Shown here piece by piece: positions 54,659 to 63,644 of a DNA stretch of 64,000 bases. The notes beneath the pieces were generated by a model, which made no database searches, was not told the origin of the DNA, and saw only the letters and a program-made list of their open reading frames with translations. Origin of the DNA: Solitalea longa (GTDB lineage Bacteria; Bacteroidota; Bacteroidia; Sphingobacteriales; Sphingobacteriaceae); NCBI RefSeq assembly GCF_002920915.1, contig NZ_PQVF01000002.1, positions 124,375 through 188,374 of the forward strand, in the 5' to 3' direction. Position 1 is the stretch's first letter; every line of letters begins with the position of its first letter. The translations under genes and the position numbers were made by a program.

Positions 54659-56422
54659 ATGGAAAAAATGAAGTTAATCACGAAAAAAGAGTTCGCGAAG
54701 GCAACAAAACTGGATAAGCTGAAAATGCCTGGCCTGGCCGAACTAGTGATGGAATTGACCAAGATTAACAAAGTAAATAGAGTTTTTGCCGAAAATATTG
54801 ATAAACAAGGGCTTGATTTTATCGATGGAGTGCTTGAAGATATTGGCGTTACTATTGAATTTGACGAAGATGACCTAAAAAACATCCCGAAAGAAGGTGG
54901 CTTTATCGCTTTGGCGAATCATCCTTACGGAGGTGTTGAGGGTTTAATTTTGGTAAAACTGCTTTGCATGGTTCGCCCAGAGGCTAAAGTAATGGCTAAT
55001 TTCTTATTAAAGAAAATACCTAATATTTCAGATTACTTTATTGGCGTGAACCCTTTCGAAAACGTTAAAAGCGTTTCGAGTATGGCCGGAATGAAACTAA
55101 CCATGGAACAATTGAAAGAAAATGTTCCTGTGGGTATTTTTCCAGCCGGAGAGGTATCAACCTATGATGCAGAAGCACAAACCATCACTGATAAAAAGTG
55201 GTCACCTATAGTAGGAAAGTTAATTACCAAGGCGCAATTACCGGTTGTCCCTATTTATTTTCACGGAAATAATGGTGTTTTGTTCCATTTGCTTGGCTTA
55301 ATTCATCCTTCCCTTCGAACGGTAAAACTTCCATCGGAACTGTTCAATAAAAAAGGAAACACGATAAAATTAAGAATCGGCAAACCGATAATGCCTGTTG
55401 AATACAATAAGTTTCCTAACCCCGAACGAACCTTAAATTATCTACGAGCCAGAACATACGCTTTAAATTCGAGCTTTGAGGCTGACGTAAACCGCTTCTT
55501 CGTAAAAGATATTTTCACTGTTTTAAAAAAGCCTGAGGACGTAGTTGAGGCTACTTCTCAAGAGTTGTTGGAACAGGATGTTGCTCAAATCAAAGAAGAG
55601 GCATTGGTTTATACCGAAAAAAACTATGAGGTTTATATAGCCAAAACACAACGCATTCCAAATATTATCAGAGAGATCGGGCGTCTGCGTGAAATCACTT
55701 TCCGACAGGTTGGCGAAGGTACCAATAAGAAAATCGATTTGGATGAATTCGATTTATATTACCGCCACTTGTTTATTTGGGATAAGGATGCCAATAAAAT
55801 TGTTGGCGCTTACCGTATTGGACGAGGAAATGATATATTTTATGCCTATGGTAAAAAAGGCTTTTATATCAATACCCTGTTCAATATTAAAGACCAGATG
55901 AACAATGTGCTTAAACATTCGCTTGAATTAGGCCGTTCGTTCATTGTTAAAGAATACCAACAAAAACCACTTCCATTGTTCTTACTTTGGAAAGGTATCA
56001 GCGCTTATGTATTAAAGCACCCCGAGTTCCAGTATCTGATTGGTCCGGTGAGTATCAGTAACAGTTTTTCTAATCTGTCGCAATCATTGATCATTGATTT
56101 TATTACTCAAAACTTTTATGATCATGAACTAGCGAAGCATGTTACCCCTAAAACCAAATTTAAAGTAACACATACCAATGTTGACACGGATGTTTTAATT
56201 GAGCAATTCAATTCGTTAAAATCATTGGATGCATTGATCTCTGAAATTGAAATCAGCAATAGCAAAATCCCAGTACTTTTAAGGCAGTACATTCAACTGA
56301 ATGCTAAAATTATCTGCTTCAATATTGATCCGAAGTTTGAAAATTCGCTGGATGGTTTCCTTGTTTTAAATCTGAAGGATATTCCGGAAGATAAAATGGA
56401 AAAACTTTCACAAGGTGTCTAA
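54659..56422 (+). CDS. Two-domain acyltransferase, OlsF-like amino-acid lipid synthase candidate
   Basis: Protein of 587 residues. The N-terminal half (about 75-270) is a PlsC-like acyltransferase: LANHPYGGVEG, VNPFEN, GIFPAGEVST. The C-terminal half (about 315-560) is a GNAT/OlsB-like N-acyltransferase: IREIGRLREITFRQVGEGTNKK and GAYRIGRG. Fusions of O- and N-acyltransferase domains in this order make ornithine or glycine lipids in OlsF-type enzymes, which are known from Flavobacterium and Serratia. Amino acid preference cannot be read. Cytoplasmic, membrane-associated. Ends in a 48-bp palindromic terminator. Confidence 0.85.
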   Translation: MEKMKLITKKEFAKATKLDKLKMPGLAELVMELTKINKVNRVFAENIDKQGLDFIDGVLEDIGVTIEFDEDDLKNIPKEGGFIALANHPYGGVEGLILVKLLCMVRPEAKVMANFLLKKIPNISDYFIGVNPFENVKSVSSMAGMKLTMEQLKENVPVGIFPAGEVSTYDAEAQTITDKKWSPIVGKLITKAQLPVVPIYFHGNNGVLFHLLGLIHPSLRTVKLPSELFNKKGNTIKLRIGKPIMPVEYNKFPNPERTLNYLRARTYALNSSFEADVNRFFVKDIFTVLKKPEDVVEATSQELLEQDVAQIKEEALVYTEKNYEVYIAKTQRIPNIIREIGRLREITFRQVGEGTNKKIDLDEFDLYYRHLFIWDKDANKIVGAYRIGRGNDIFYAYGKKGFYINTLFNIKDQMNNVLKHSLELGRSFIVKEYQQKPLPLFLLWKGISAYVLKHPEFQYLIGPVSISNSFSNLSQSLIIDFITQNFYDHELAKHVTPKTKFKVTHTNVDTDVLIEQFNSLKSLDALISEIEISNSKIPVLLRQYIQLNAKIICFNIDPKFENSLDGFLVLNLKDIPEDKMEKLSQGV

Positions 56423-56443
56423 CTAGAAAATAACTCAAATATA

Positions 56444-56491
56444 AAAAGTAAGAAGGTGCTCGATATTAATATCGAGCACCTTCTTACTTTT
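56444..56491 (+). terminator. 48-bp perfect palindrome, terminator
   Basis: A perfect palindrome with 24-bp arms and no spacer, centred at 56467/56468 (centre CGATATTAATATCG, outer ends AAAAG and CTTTT). T-runs on both strands make it a strong bidirectional terminator between the convergent acyltransferase and lipoprotein genes. It is much longer than other terminators here. Confidence 0.85.
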
Positions 56492-56533
56492 ACCATACTG
56501 AATAAGACTCCGGTTTTATTTTTTAAAATAAAA

Positions 56534-56559
56534 AAAGTGAAGCCCGAGGGCCTCACTTT
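56534..56559 (-). terminator. Terminator of lipoprotein gene
   Basis: 12-bp stem AAAGTGAAGCCC / GGGCCTCACTTT; the single mismatch becomes a G-U pair in minus-strand RNA. T-run follows. 28 bases after the lipoprotein stop. Confidence 0.8.
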
Positions 56560-56586
56560 CCTTAATCGTATTTTTCAAGGTAACTA

Positions 56587-57951
56587 TTAATAAGTTGTAG
56601 CCTGAGGATTAAAGTTACCCCAGCCTGAAGTCCAATTGGTGGTATCAAAAGCACCTTTATAAGTGACCTGGGTAAAGTAACTATCCAATCCTGTAAAGCT
56701 AGCACCCGTTTTTGCTACAGAAGCTGATTTCAATAGGAAGTTGGGAGCAGTTTGATTAAATGCATCTTCAATTCCTGCATCAGCAGCTGTATTTAAAGCA
56801 CTATTGCCTAAAAGGGTGAATGCTGCATTTAAGGCTGCATCATCAACATAAGTAGCAGCAGTTGTACCTTTTACACCAAAAGGCTTAGCAATACCGTACA
56901 CCAAATTGTCTTTAAATTCAGATGAACCATCTTTTAATGAGGCAGCAGTATTATCGCTTTCAATTAAAACGCCTGCAGTTGCAAAACCGGTAATAATTGA
57001 GTTTCGAACAACTAACTTCGAGCTTCTTCTCCAATGGTTACCAGCTGCATGGTGAGTGTTAGCAGTAGAGTTAACGCCAATCAAAGTCATATTTGAGATC
57101 ACAGGACGAGTGATTGGAGTGTTAGTAGTACCATTTGCATCGTTATCCGATTCGATACCGTTTGATGCTCCGGTACCAGCGTTGTCGGCAAATGCAGGGT
57201 CTTGTTGAGCAATTATAAACTGTAATTTACCGCTAAAACCATTATCAAAGTCGAAGTTATCGTCGGTAGCGTGAACAGATACTAAGTATTTAGCATTTAC
57301 AGTCCCGCCGAAGAACTCGAAACTATCATCACCAGAGAATGAAACCTGAATGTGATCTAACGTAGTTCCTGATCCAACACCACCACAAGTTAATCCGTTG
57401 ATCTCATTGTTTGGTTGGAAAGCGATTCCTGGGTATTCAATACGAACATATTTTAATGAACCTGAATTATCGGCCGGATCATTACCTCCGTATTTACCAT
57501 CACCTGCAGTGTTGTCAACACCACCTTCAATAACACTTTCGCCTCCGGTAACATTGATAGGAGCTTTACCTAACAAAATGATACCACCCCAATCACCAGG
57601 AGCACGTTGACCAGCCGGTTGACCTGAAGTAAATACAACTGGATCTGCTTCAGTTCCATTTGCCACTAATTTACCACCGCGGGTTACAATAATGGTCGCT
57701 TTAGAATCTTTATCACCTTTAATAACTGAACCAGCTTCAAAAGTTACCGTTGCACCATTTTTAATATATACAAAACCTTTTAAAACGTAAGAACCACGTT
57801 TATAAGTTACGCTCTGAGTAATTTCTCCGGTTATTTCTTTGTTAACAATAGGAGGATCAGGAGTAGGATCGTCATTGCTACTGCTACATGAAGCAAATGC
57901 TAATGCTCCAAAACCTAAAGTTAAAATGGCTAATAAATGTTTCTTTTTCAT
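56587..57951 (-). CDS. Surface lipoprotein partner of a TonB receptor (beta-helix-like)
   Basis: Protein of 454 residues from the Met at 57951 (MKKKHLLAIL...SCSSS); an in-frame Met 24 bases upstream would precede the signal peptide with eight polar residues. Lipobox ASC, then an Asp/Pro linker. The body is rich in Gly, Asn, Asp and Val with GGTVNAKYL, DDNFDFDNGFSGKLQF and VRNSIITGF, like a right-handed beta-helix. It lies downstream of the TonB receptor at 58144-60957, with its own promoter carrying phased TTAACA units. Likely outer-membrane facing, perhaps capturing the receptor's ligand. Function unknown. Confidence 0.85.
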   Translation of the reverse strand: MKKKHLLAILTLGFGALAFASCSSSNDDPTPDPPIVNKEITGEITQSVTYKRGSYVLKGFVYIKNGATVTFEAGSVIKGDKDSKATIIVTRGGKLVANGTEADPVVFTSGQPAGQRAPGDWGGIILLGKAPINVTGGESVIEGGVDNTAGDGKYGGNDPADNSGSLKYVRIEYPGIAFQPNNEINGLTCGGVGSGTTLDHIQVSFSGDDSFEFFGGTVNAKYLVSVHATDDNFDFDNGFSGKLQFIIAQQDPAFADNAGTGASNGIESDNDANGTTNTPITRPVISNMTLIGVNSTANTHHAAGNHWRRSSKLVVRNSIITGFATAGVLIESDNTAASLKDGSSEFKDNLVYGIAKPFGVKGTTAATYVDDAALNAAFTLLGNSALNTAADAGIEDAFNQTAPNFLLKSASVAKTGASFTGLDSYFTQVTYKGAFDTTNWTSGWGNFNPQATTY

Positions 57952-57972
57952 TTTGCTTCTTTGAATTTGATA

Positions 57973-58050
57973 CAAACATATCGTCGCATCGTTACCTGAA
58001 TGTTAAGCATTGATTATATGTGAAGCATCATTCTGTTACCATTTTGTTAA
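57973..58050 (-). promoter_or_regulatory. Promoter with 11-bp direct repeats (Pho-box-like)
   Basis: Minus-strand units: TTAACA (58050-58045), GTAACA (58039-58034), a degenerate slot at 58028, ATAATC (58017-58012), TTAACA (58006-58001) and GTAACG (57995-57990). All are on one 11-bp grid. After a 9-bp gap comes TATGTTTG (57980-57973), an exact TAnnTTTG box, 21 bases before the ATG. No TTTG -33 box, so an activator is needed. Confidence 0.65.
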
Positions 58051-58086
58051 GTGATAATTCTAAGCTCAATTCCAATTAATAAAAAA

Positions 58087-58110
58087 GGGAGCTGAAATAA
58101 ATCAGCCCCC
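58087..58110 (-). terminator. Terminator of TonB receptor gene
   Basis: Stem GGGAGCTGA / TCAGCCCCC (with one G-U pair in minus-strand RNA), followed by TTTTTT. It separates the TonB receptor gene from the lipoprotein promoter. Confidence 0.8.
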
Positions 58111-58143
58111 AATTCAATCAAAAATAGTGGGTAAAAGTGATTG

Positions 58144-60957
58144 CTATTTAAATGTATAGGCAAAGGCCAGCGAAAAACTTCTGCCAAAAACCGACGAACC
58201 GATTACATTATCTGAATTATCAAAAGATTTATTCTTATTTATATCCTGATACAATGTAGTTTTTTGGTTCAGTAAGTCTGATGCGGTAAGTTTTAATTCA
58301 GCATTATTCTTAAACAGTTTCTTACTAACCTGAAAATCGATTACATCACGAGAATTTTCATATACATCTTCATACTCACCCGGAACACCCACTTCATTTA
58401 TACGTCTGCCAATTCTATTGTACATCAAACTCATATTTAAAGAGCTTTCTAAAGCACTAAACTGCAAACCTGCATTAACCAAATAAGGTGATTGTCCTTG
58501 CAACGGCCTATCTCCAATAGCTTTTCCTGTAGCATCAAGTACATCCACTTTCGAATTAATAAGAGCCGCATTGGCGAAAACAATAAGGTTACGCGCCCAG
58601 TCAGCTTTTGATATGAACGTTAAATCTTTTCGAACCTCTGCTTCAATACCATAGTTAACCGCCTTGTCAACATTTTCGTAACTACGGGTACGATTTACAC
58701 CACTTAAACCGGGCACCACAATTTGCTCAACCGGATTGTTAAAGCCTTTATAAAAACCTGAAATTGATAATACCTGTCCAGCCGATGGGTACCATTCGTA
58801 TTTCAAATCAACGTTATTAATATTGGTTGAAATAAGATTTGGATTTCCGTAAACAGTGGTGGCAATTGAAAAGTCATAGAATGAGAACGGAGAAGTTTCT
58901 CTAAACTCGGGACGAGAAACGGTTCTCGAATAAGCCACGCGAGCATTCGATTTATCATTTACCTTAAAGGTTAAATTAGCCGATGGCAACAGATCGAATT
59001 TAGAGAAGTCGAAATCCTCTTCCCTTAAATTATCAGGCGTACGGGTTTTTAAATTTTGTGAGTAAGCTTCCGTTCTTAATCCCCAAACCAGGCGTATTTT
59101 TTTTGAAAGATTATTATCGAACATAAAATAAGCCGCATTTAAGTAAGCGACGGCATTATACTTATACGTTCCGTTGTTCAGCTCACCCAACTGAAACCCC
59201 CCCGGACGAATATTCTCATCATTAAAAATCTGGTCTTGAGGAAGCGCTAACAGATCATTCTCAAATTGAAGACTGGTATAATAAGCCAATACGCGAGAAG
59301 AAAAATCCCGTTGCTTATAATAGCCCATATAGCCAAACTTCAATAAGCTTTTCTCTTTTAAAAATGTAAATGGTACAGAAATGAAGCCATTGCCACCATA
59401 AACATTATCTTTTAGGTCTGAATAAAACTTACCACCATAATTTGGAGAAGGAGAACCACCAATACCAGCGGTATAAGGAACAGAAGGGTCATCCACTTTC
59501 TCCAGATCTTTGGAGTAAAGTATTCGACGAAGATCCGGCTCACTACGATTAGCATTCGTGTAGTTTAGGTTCCAATCTAATTTTATACGTTTTTCACCAA
59601 CCAAATGCTCTCCTTCAATTTGTGAGGAAAGGAAGGTCTTCGGCGTGGTATAATCCGAATTAGCAAGCACTGCATTATCCTTACCATCCTTGTTCCATCC
59701 AGAACGATCCGTATGTGAATTATCTAACGTTCTGTTATAAAAGTTTTTGAATGAGATTTTATTGCCTTTGTAGTTGTATGCAAAATTTAAAATACCACCT
59801 AAAGCCGATGAATACTTAAACTGCTGGTCGTCATAAGAAAATACCTGCCCCGTGTTATCATAGTCATCCCTGTGTGTTTCAGTGATATTTTCCTGGTAAC
59901 GGTACGATAATGAAAAGATAGAACCTAAAATGGTATTGTTTTTAAACTTTTTATTGTTACCCAAGGTAAATTGAAGCGCCGAAGTTGGCATTCCTTTTCC
60001 TTGATCCAAAACAGCCCAGTCATTTTGCAAGTCGCGACCAAATTGGTAACGCTGTTCATTGGTGTAATCGGCATAAGTAATTTTTGACGGAATACTTGAA
60101 GGCAAACTTCGTGTACCATCTTCAATAGTTAACCAATCTAACTTTCCTTTTTGTGAGCCTTTAAAAGGCTTGAACGTTGATTGCGAATTAAAGCCTGTGC
60201 CGATATTAAGCGTAATAAAGTTTTCGTCAGGAATGTCTTTGGTTGTAATTTGAACAATACCTCCTGCAAAATCCCCCGGCATATCCGGAGAAGCCGTTTT
60301 ATTGATCATAACGCTTTCAACAAGGTTTGATGGAATAGCATCGAATGAAAACGCTTTGCGATCAGGTTCGGTACTTAACATTAGTGAATTATTAAGGGTA
60401 GTTACATTGTAACGATCATTTAATCCACGTACAATAACGAACTTATTATCCTGAACGCTGGTTCCACTCACCCTTTTTAAAACATCGCTGGTGGTTTTAT
60501 CAGGAGTTTTCTTAATGATCTCTGCAGAAATACCATCTGAAATACTGATGTTGTTTTTTTGCAACGAATAAAGGGCATTAACTGTTTCTTTTTTATATGT
60601 AGAAGAAACAACCACTTCGCCTAACTCTGTGGCAGCATCATCCAACACCACATTCAACTCTGTAACTTTATCGGCCTTTACTTCAACCTCTGAAATGGTT
60701 TTTGTTTTATAACTGATGTATTTGAATTCGAGGGTGTAGGTACCCGGAGCCAAATTAAACTCATAACGGCCATCAACCGAAGTGGGTGCTACTTTTTGTG
60801 AACCTTTAATTATTACCGGTAATCCGGCAATAGGTTCGTTAAATGTTTTATCTGAGACCTTACCAATAATTTTACCGTTTTGCGCCCATGCCGTAACCGC
60901 AGTGAGCAACACTAAAGTCATTGAAAGAAAAATCGTTGAAATGGAGAATTTTTTCAC
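58144..60957 (-). CDS. TonB-dependent receptor paired with a lipoprotein
   Basis: Protein of 937 residues. Signal peptide 1-25 (AWAQ), carboxypeptidase-regulatory-like domain (about 28-115), plug (about 118-240: VVVSSTYKKETVNALYSLQKN, IVRGLNDRYN, DFAGGIVQITTKDIP), and a 22-strand barrel ending SLAFAYTFK. Outer-membrane importer of an unknown ligand. Its promoter carries six phased TTAACA-type units, the longest such array in the window; the downstream lipoprotein has the same. I infer a phosphate-regulated uptake pair. Confidence 0.92.
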   Translation of the reverse strand: MKKFSISTIFLSMTLVLLTAVTAWAQNGKIIGKVSDKTFNEPIAGLPVIIKGSQKVAPTSVDGRYEFNLAPGTYTLEFKYISYKTKTISEVEVKADKVTELNVVLDDAATELGEVVVSSTYKKETVNALYSLQKNNISISDGISAEIIKKTPDKTTSDVLKRVSGTSVQDNKFVIVRGLNDRYNVTTLNNSLMLSTEPDRKAFSFDAIPSNLVESVMINKTASPDMPGDFAGGIVQITTKDIPDENFITLNIGTGFNSQSTFKPFKGSQKGKLDWLTIEDGTRSLPSSIPSKITYADYTNEQRYQFGRDLQNDWAVLDQGKGMPTSALQFTLGNNKKFKNNTILGSIFSLSYRYQENITETHRDDYDNTGQVFSYDDQQFKYSSALGGILNFAYNYKGNKISFKNFYNRTLDNSHTDRSGWNKDGKDNAVLANSDYTTPKTFLSSQIEGEHLVGEKRIKLDWNLNYTNANRSEPDLRRILYSKDLEKVDDPSVPYTAGIGGSPSPNYGGKFYSDLKDNVYGGNGFISVPFTFLKEKSLLKFGYMGYYKQRDFSSRVLAYYTSLQFENDLLALPQDQIFNDENIRPGGFQLGELNNGTYKYNAVAYLNAAYFMFDNNLSKKIRLVWGLRTEAYSQNLKTRTPDNLREEDFDFSKFDLLPSANLTFKVNDKSNARVAYSRTVSRPEFRETSPFSFYDFSIATTVYGNPNLISTNINNVDLKYEWYPSAGQVLSISGFYKGFNNPVEQIVVPGLSGVNRTRSYENVDKAVNYGIEAEVRKDLTFISKADWARNLIVFANAALINSKVDVLDATGKAIGDRPLQGQSPYLVNAGLQFSALESSLNMSLMYNRIGRRINEVGVPGEYEDVYENSRDVIDFQVSKKLFKNNAELKLTASDLLNQKTTLYQDINKNKSFDNSDNVIGSSVFGRSFSLAFAYTFK

Positions 60958-60980
60958 TTTTACCTAATTTTTGTTTGAGG

Positions 60981-61058
60981 CAAAAGTATGTGGGGAACAT
61001 TAAGCTGATGTTAACTATCAATTAACCTTGTTTTACTTATTGGTTACATCTGTGTTAA
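60981..61058 (-). promoter_or_regulatory. Promoter with six phased 11-bp repeats (Pho-box-like)
   Basis: Minus-strand units, each 11 bp apart: TTAACA (61058), GTAACC (61047), GTAAAA (61036), TTAATT (61025), TTAACA (61014), TTAATG (61003), positions being the first base of each. All keep TAA at places 2-4. A 9-bp gap leads to TACTTTTG (60988-60981), an exact -7 box. The start codon is 23 bases further. The last units cover the -33 region. Confidence 0.7.
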
Positions 61059-61324
61059 GCAGAAATTTAAAACCGAATCAAATTATTGATTTTCAGCATT
61101 TTAACTAACATTGAAAAATTAGATAATTATTAAATCAAGTTTTATTTATTGTATTTAACAGTACATTTTAAGTTAACGTTCTAATAAATATCGTTCAGTG
61201 ATGAACAAAGCCGCAAAGGATCAGGAACTTATTAAACAAAAAGGATAATCAGGCTTTAATAATTTATTAAACCTGATTATCCTTCTGTATTTCTTGTGCT
61301 TTTTCTGCTTTACGAAACGTATAA
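61059..61324. other. Intergenic stretch holding the Mpo1-like gene terminator
   Basis: No ORF is supported. A 13-bp stem AAGGATAATCAGG / CCTGATTATCCTT at 61241-61284, with an 18-base loop and minus-strand T-run, terminates the gene at 61325-61819. The rest is A+T-rich sequence upstream of the repeat array. Confidence 0.75.
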
Positions 61325-61819
61325 CTAGTAAGCTATACCCAGTTTTTTAAAGATGAAATGGAGTAACCAAATAGGGCCAATCAATAAAAATTTAACATCA
61401 TCTAAAAACGACGGTTTTTTGCCTTCAATATTATGCCCGATAAATTGAAAGATCCATGCAACAACAAAAATTATTGCACACAAAATGGCCAAACCAGACA
61501 GACCAATGTTTTGCTCAATTAGAACATACAACGCTGAATAAGCACCAATGATCACCACCATTACCAAGGCAAGTGGCTGCGACAAGCGCCAATAATAATA
61601 CAATGAGAACGCTATCAAAAAGCTCGCCCAGTTTAAAAACTTATAGTCCCATGGAACAGGAATACTCCATAATAAACCAATCAAGCTAAACATAATTGCC
61701 GGAACACAGATCCAGTGTATGAGTTTGTTGGTTTTATTCTGATGACTTTCAGCATACTTATCGAAATACTGATCGACTAACTTTGGAGCGTTTGCAGTTG
61801 ATTTTGAGGTTGCGGCCAT
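61325..61819 (-). CDS. Mpo1-like (DUF962) membrane protein
   Basis: Protein of 164 residues. N-terminal VDQYFDKYAESHQNKTNKLIHW holds the His and Asp of the family; four hydrophobic helices follow; then WIFQFIGHNIEGKKPSFLDD, the second signature with His, and GPIWLLHF. Yeast Mpo1 is an iron-dependent dioxygenase that alpha-oxidises 2-hydroxy fatty acids. The metal-site His residues are present, so activity is plausible. Confidence 0.92.
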   Translation of the reverse strand: MAATSKSTANAPKLVDQYFDKYAESHQNKTNKLIHWICVPAIMFSLIGLLWSIPVPWDYKFLNWASFLIAFSLYYYWRLSQPLALVMVVIIGAYSALYVLIEQNIGLSGLAILCAIIFVVAWIFQFIGHNIEGKKPSFLDDVKFLLIGPIWLLHFIFKKLGIAY

Positions 61820-61895
61820 CTTTTAAATTGGTTGTTTTATTAATGATTGGTTAAACATTTAATGCATCCTAATTTAGTATAATTCTGTAAATAAC

Positions 61896-61926
61896 AATAA
61901 GGCCCGACTAATTGCCGGGCCTTATT
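61896..61926 (-). terminator. rny terminator
   Basis: 11-bp stem AATAAGGCCCG / CGGGCCTTATT with a 9-base loop and minus-strand T-rich tail, 30 bases after the rny stop. Confidence 0.9.
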
Positions 61927-61955
61927 ATTATAATTGATTAAACTAAGTCGTGATT

Positions 61956-63515
61956 CTATTTTGCGTATGCCACTGAACGGCTTTCGCGGATAACAGTCAC
62001 TTTGATCTGTCCAGGATAAGTCATCTCTGTTTGAATACGAGTTGACAAATCAAATGCCAGTGTTTCTGCCTGCTGATCAGAGATCTTATCGCAATCAACT
62101 ACTACACGTAATTCACGTCCAGCCTGAATAGCGAATGTTTTTTCAACACCAGGATATGATAATGCAAGATTTTCCAGATCGTGAAGACGCTTAATATAAC
62201 TTTCAACCACTTCACGACGAGCACCAGGACGAGCTCCTGAAATAGCATCACAAACCTGAATAATTGGTGAAATAATGCTGGTCATCTCCACCTCATCGTG
62301 GTGAGCACCAATCGCATTACAAACATCGGGATGTTCTTTAAATTTCTCTGCCAACTGCATACCTAACAAGGCGTGAGGAATCTCCGGATTATCTTCAGGC
62401 ACTTTACCTATATCGTGTAAAAGTCCGGCACGTTTAGCCAACTTAACATTCAAACCTAACTCAGCAGCCATAGTAGCACAAAGGTTAGCCACCTCACGTG
62501 AGTGCTGTAATAAGTTTTGACCATAAGAAGAGCGGTAACGCATACGACCAACCATACGGATCAATTCCGGATGAAGGCCATGGATACCTAAATCAATAAC
62601 AGTACGCTCACCAATTTCCACGATTTCATCTTCAAGCTGTTTTTTGGTTTTGGAAACCACCTCCTCAATACGAGCCGGGTGAATACGACCGTCGGTAACC
62701 AAGCGGTGTAAAGAAAGACGGGCAATTTCGCGGCGAACAGGATCAAAACATGATAAAATAATCGCCTCCGGAGTATCATCAACAATGATCTCAACACCTG
62801 TAGCCGCTTCTAAAGCACGGATATTACGGCCTTCGCGACCAATGATCCGTCCTTTAATTTCATCGCTTTCAATGTTAAAGATCGAAACGGTATTTTCAAT
62901 TGCCGCCTCGGTAGCTGTACGCTGAATTGTTTGAACAACGATCTTTTTAGCCTCTTTGGTAGCGGTAAGCTTGGCATCTTCAATAACATCTTTAATTGAT
63001 GCCATTGCCTGTGACTTTGCTTCTTCTTTAAGCTGTTCTACCAATTGATCCTTGGCTTCAGCAGCAGTTAATCCTGCTACCTTTTCCAACTGGGTAACGT
63101 GCTCATTTTTAAGCTCCTCAACCTCTTTTTTCTTCGTTTCAACGATATCAAGTTGCTTATTCAGATTTTGCTTTACCGCTTCTAACTCCTGGTCTTTACG
63201 GTTAACATTCTCAATTTTCTGATTCAGCGATTGCTCTTTTTGTTTCAAGGAGTTATCTCTTTGAGCGGCAACCTGATTCTTTTGACTAATCTCTTTTTCA
63301 TGCTCGGCCTTTAGCTGAAGAAACTTCTCTTTTGCCTCCAGTAACCTATCCTTTTTAAGGATTTCAGCCTGCGCTTCTGCATCTTTCAGAAACTGCTTAG
63401 CCTTATTTTTGGCCATCACTTCCTGGCTTTTGAACAGTCGACGTAACAAAAACCGGTCTATTCCGATACCTGCTACCAGCGCCAACACTGCATATAAAAT
63501 AATATCTATACTCAT
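61956..63515 (-). CDS. rny: Ribonuclease Y
   Basis: Endoribonuclease of 519 residues. N-terminal transmembrane helix (1-21), long coiled coil (about 30-190, Gln/Lys/Glu-rich), KH domain (about 205-270: [26 protein letters not shown]), and HD domain with [21 protein letters not shown]. Membrane-tethered enzyme that starts mRNA decay. A long inverted repeat lies in its 5-prime leader, between zapA and the start. Confidence 0.98.
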   Translation of the reverse strand: MSIDIILYAVLALVAGIGIDRFLLRRLFKSQEVMAKNKAKQFLKDAEAQAEILKKDRLLEAKEKFLQLKAEHEKEISQKNQVAAQRDNSLKQKEQSLNQKIENVNRKDQELEAVKQNLNKQLDIVETKKKEVEELKNEHVTQLEKVAGLTAAEAKDQLVEQLKEEAKSQAMASIKDVIEDAKLTATKEAKKIVVQTIQRTATEAAIENTVSIFNIESDEIKGRIIGREGRNIRALEAATGVEIIVDDTPEAIILSCFDPVRREIARLSLHRLVTDGRIHPARIEEVVSKTKKQLEDEIVEIGERTVIDLGIHGLHPELIRMVGRMRYRSSYGQNLLQHSREVANLCATMAAELGLNVKLAKRAGLLHDIGKVPEDNPEIPHALLGMQLAEKFKEHPDVCNAIGAHHDEVEMTSIISPIIQVCDAISGARPGARREVVESYIKRLHDLENLALSYPGVEKTFAIQAGRELRVVVDCDKISDQQAETLAFDLSTRIQTEMTYPGQIKVTVIRESRSVAYAK

Positions 63516-63533
63516 TCTACATTATAAATAAAA

Positions 63534-63619
63534 AACCGCAACTATAACTTATATAAACACTTAACAGGCTTTACACCATAACTAAACAAAAAAGTGATTA
63601 TATAAATTTAACTGCGGTT
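63534..63619 (-). promoter_or_regulatory. Long hairpin in the rny leader
   Basis: Minus-strand RNA would fold AACCGCA (63619) with TGCGGTT (63534), then TTATATAA with TTATATAA, then CACTT with AAGTG, leaving a ~27-base loop. TTTTTT follows the outer stem, 9 bases before the rny ATG region. It could be a terminator after zapA or an RNA switch controlling rny. Confidence 0.55.
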
Positions 63620-63644
63620 AAACTTATTTAGTTAACTCTAAAAA

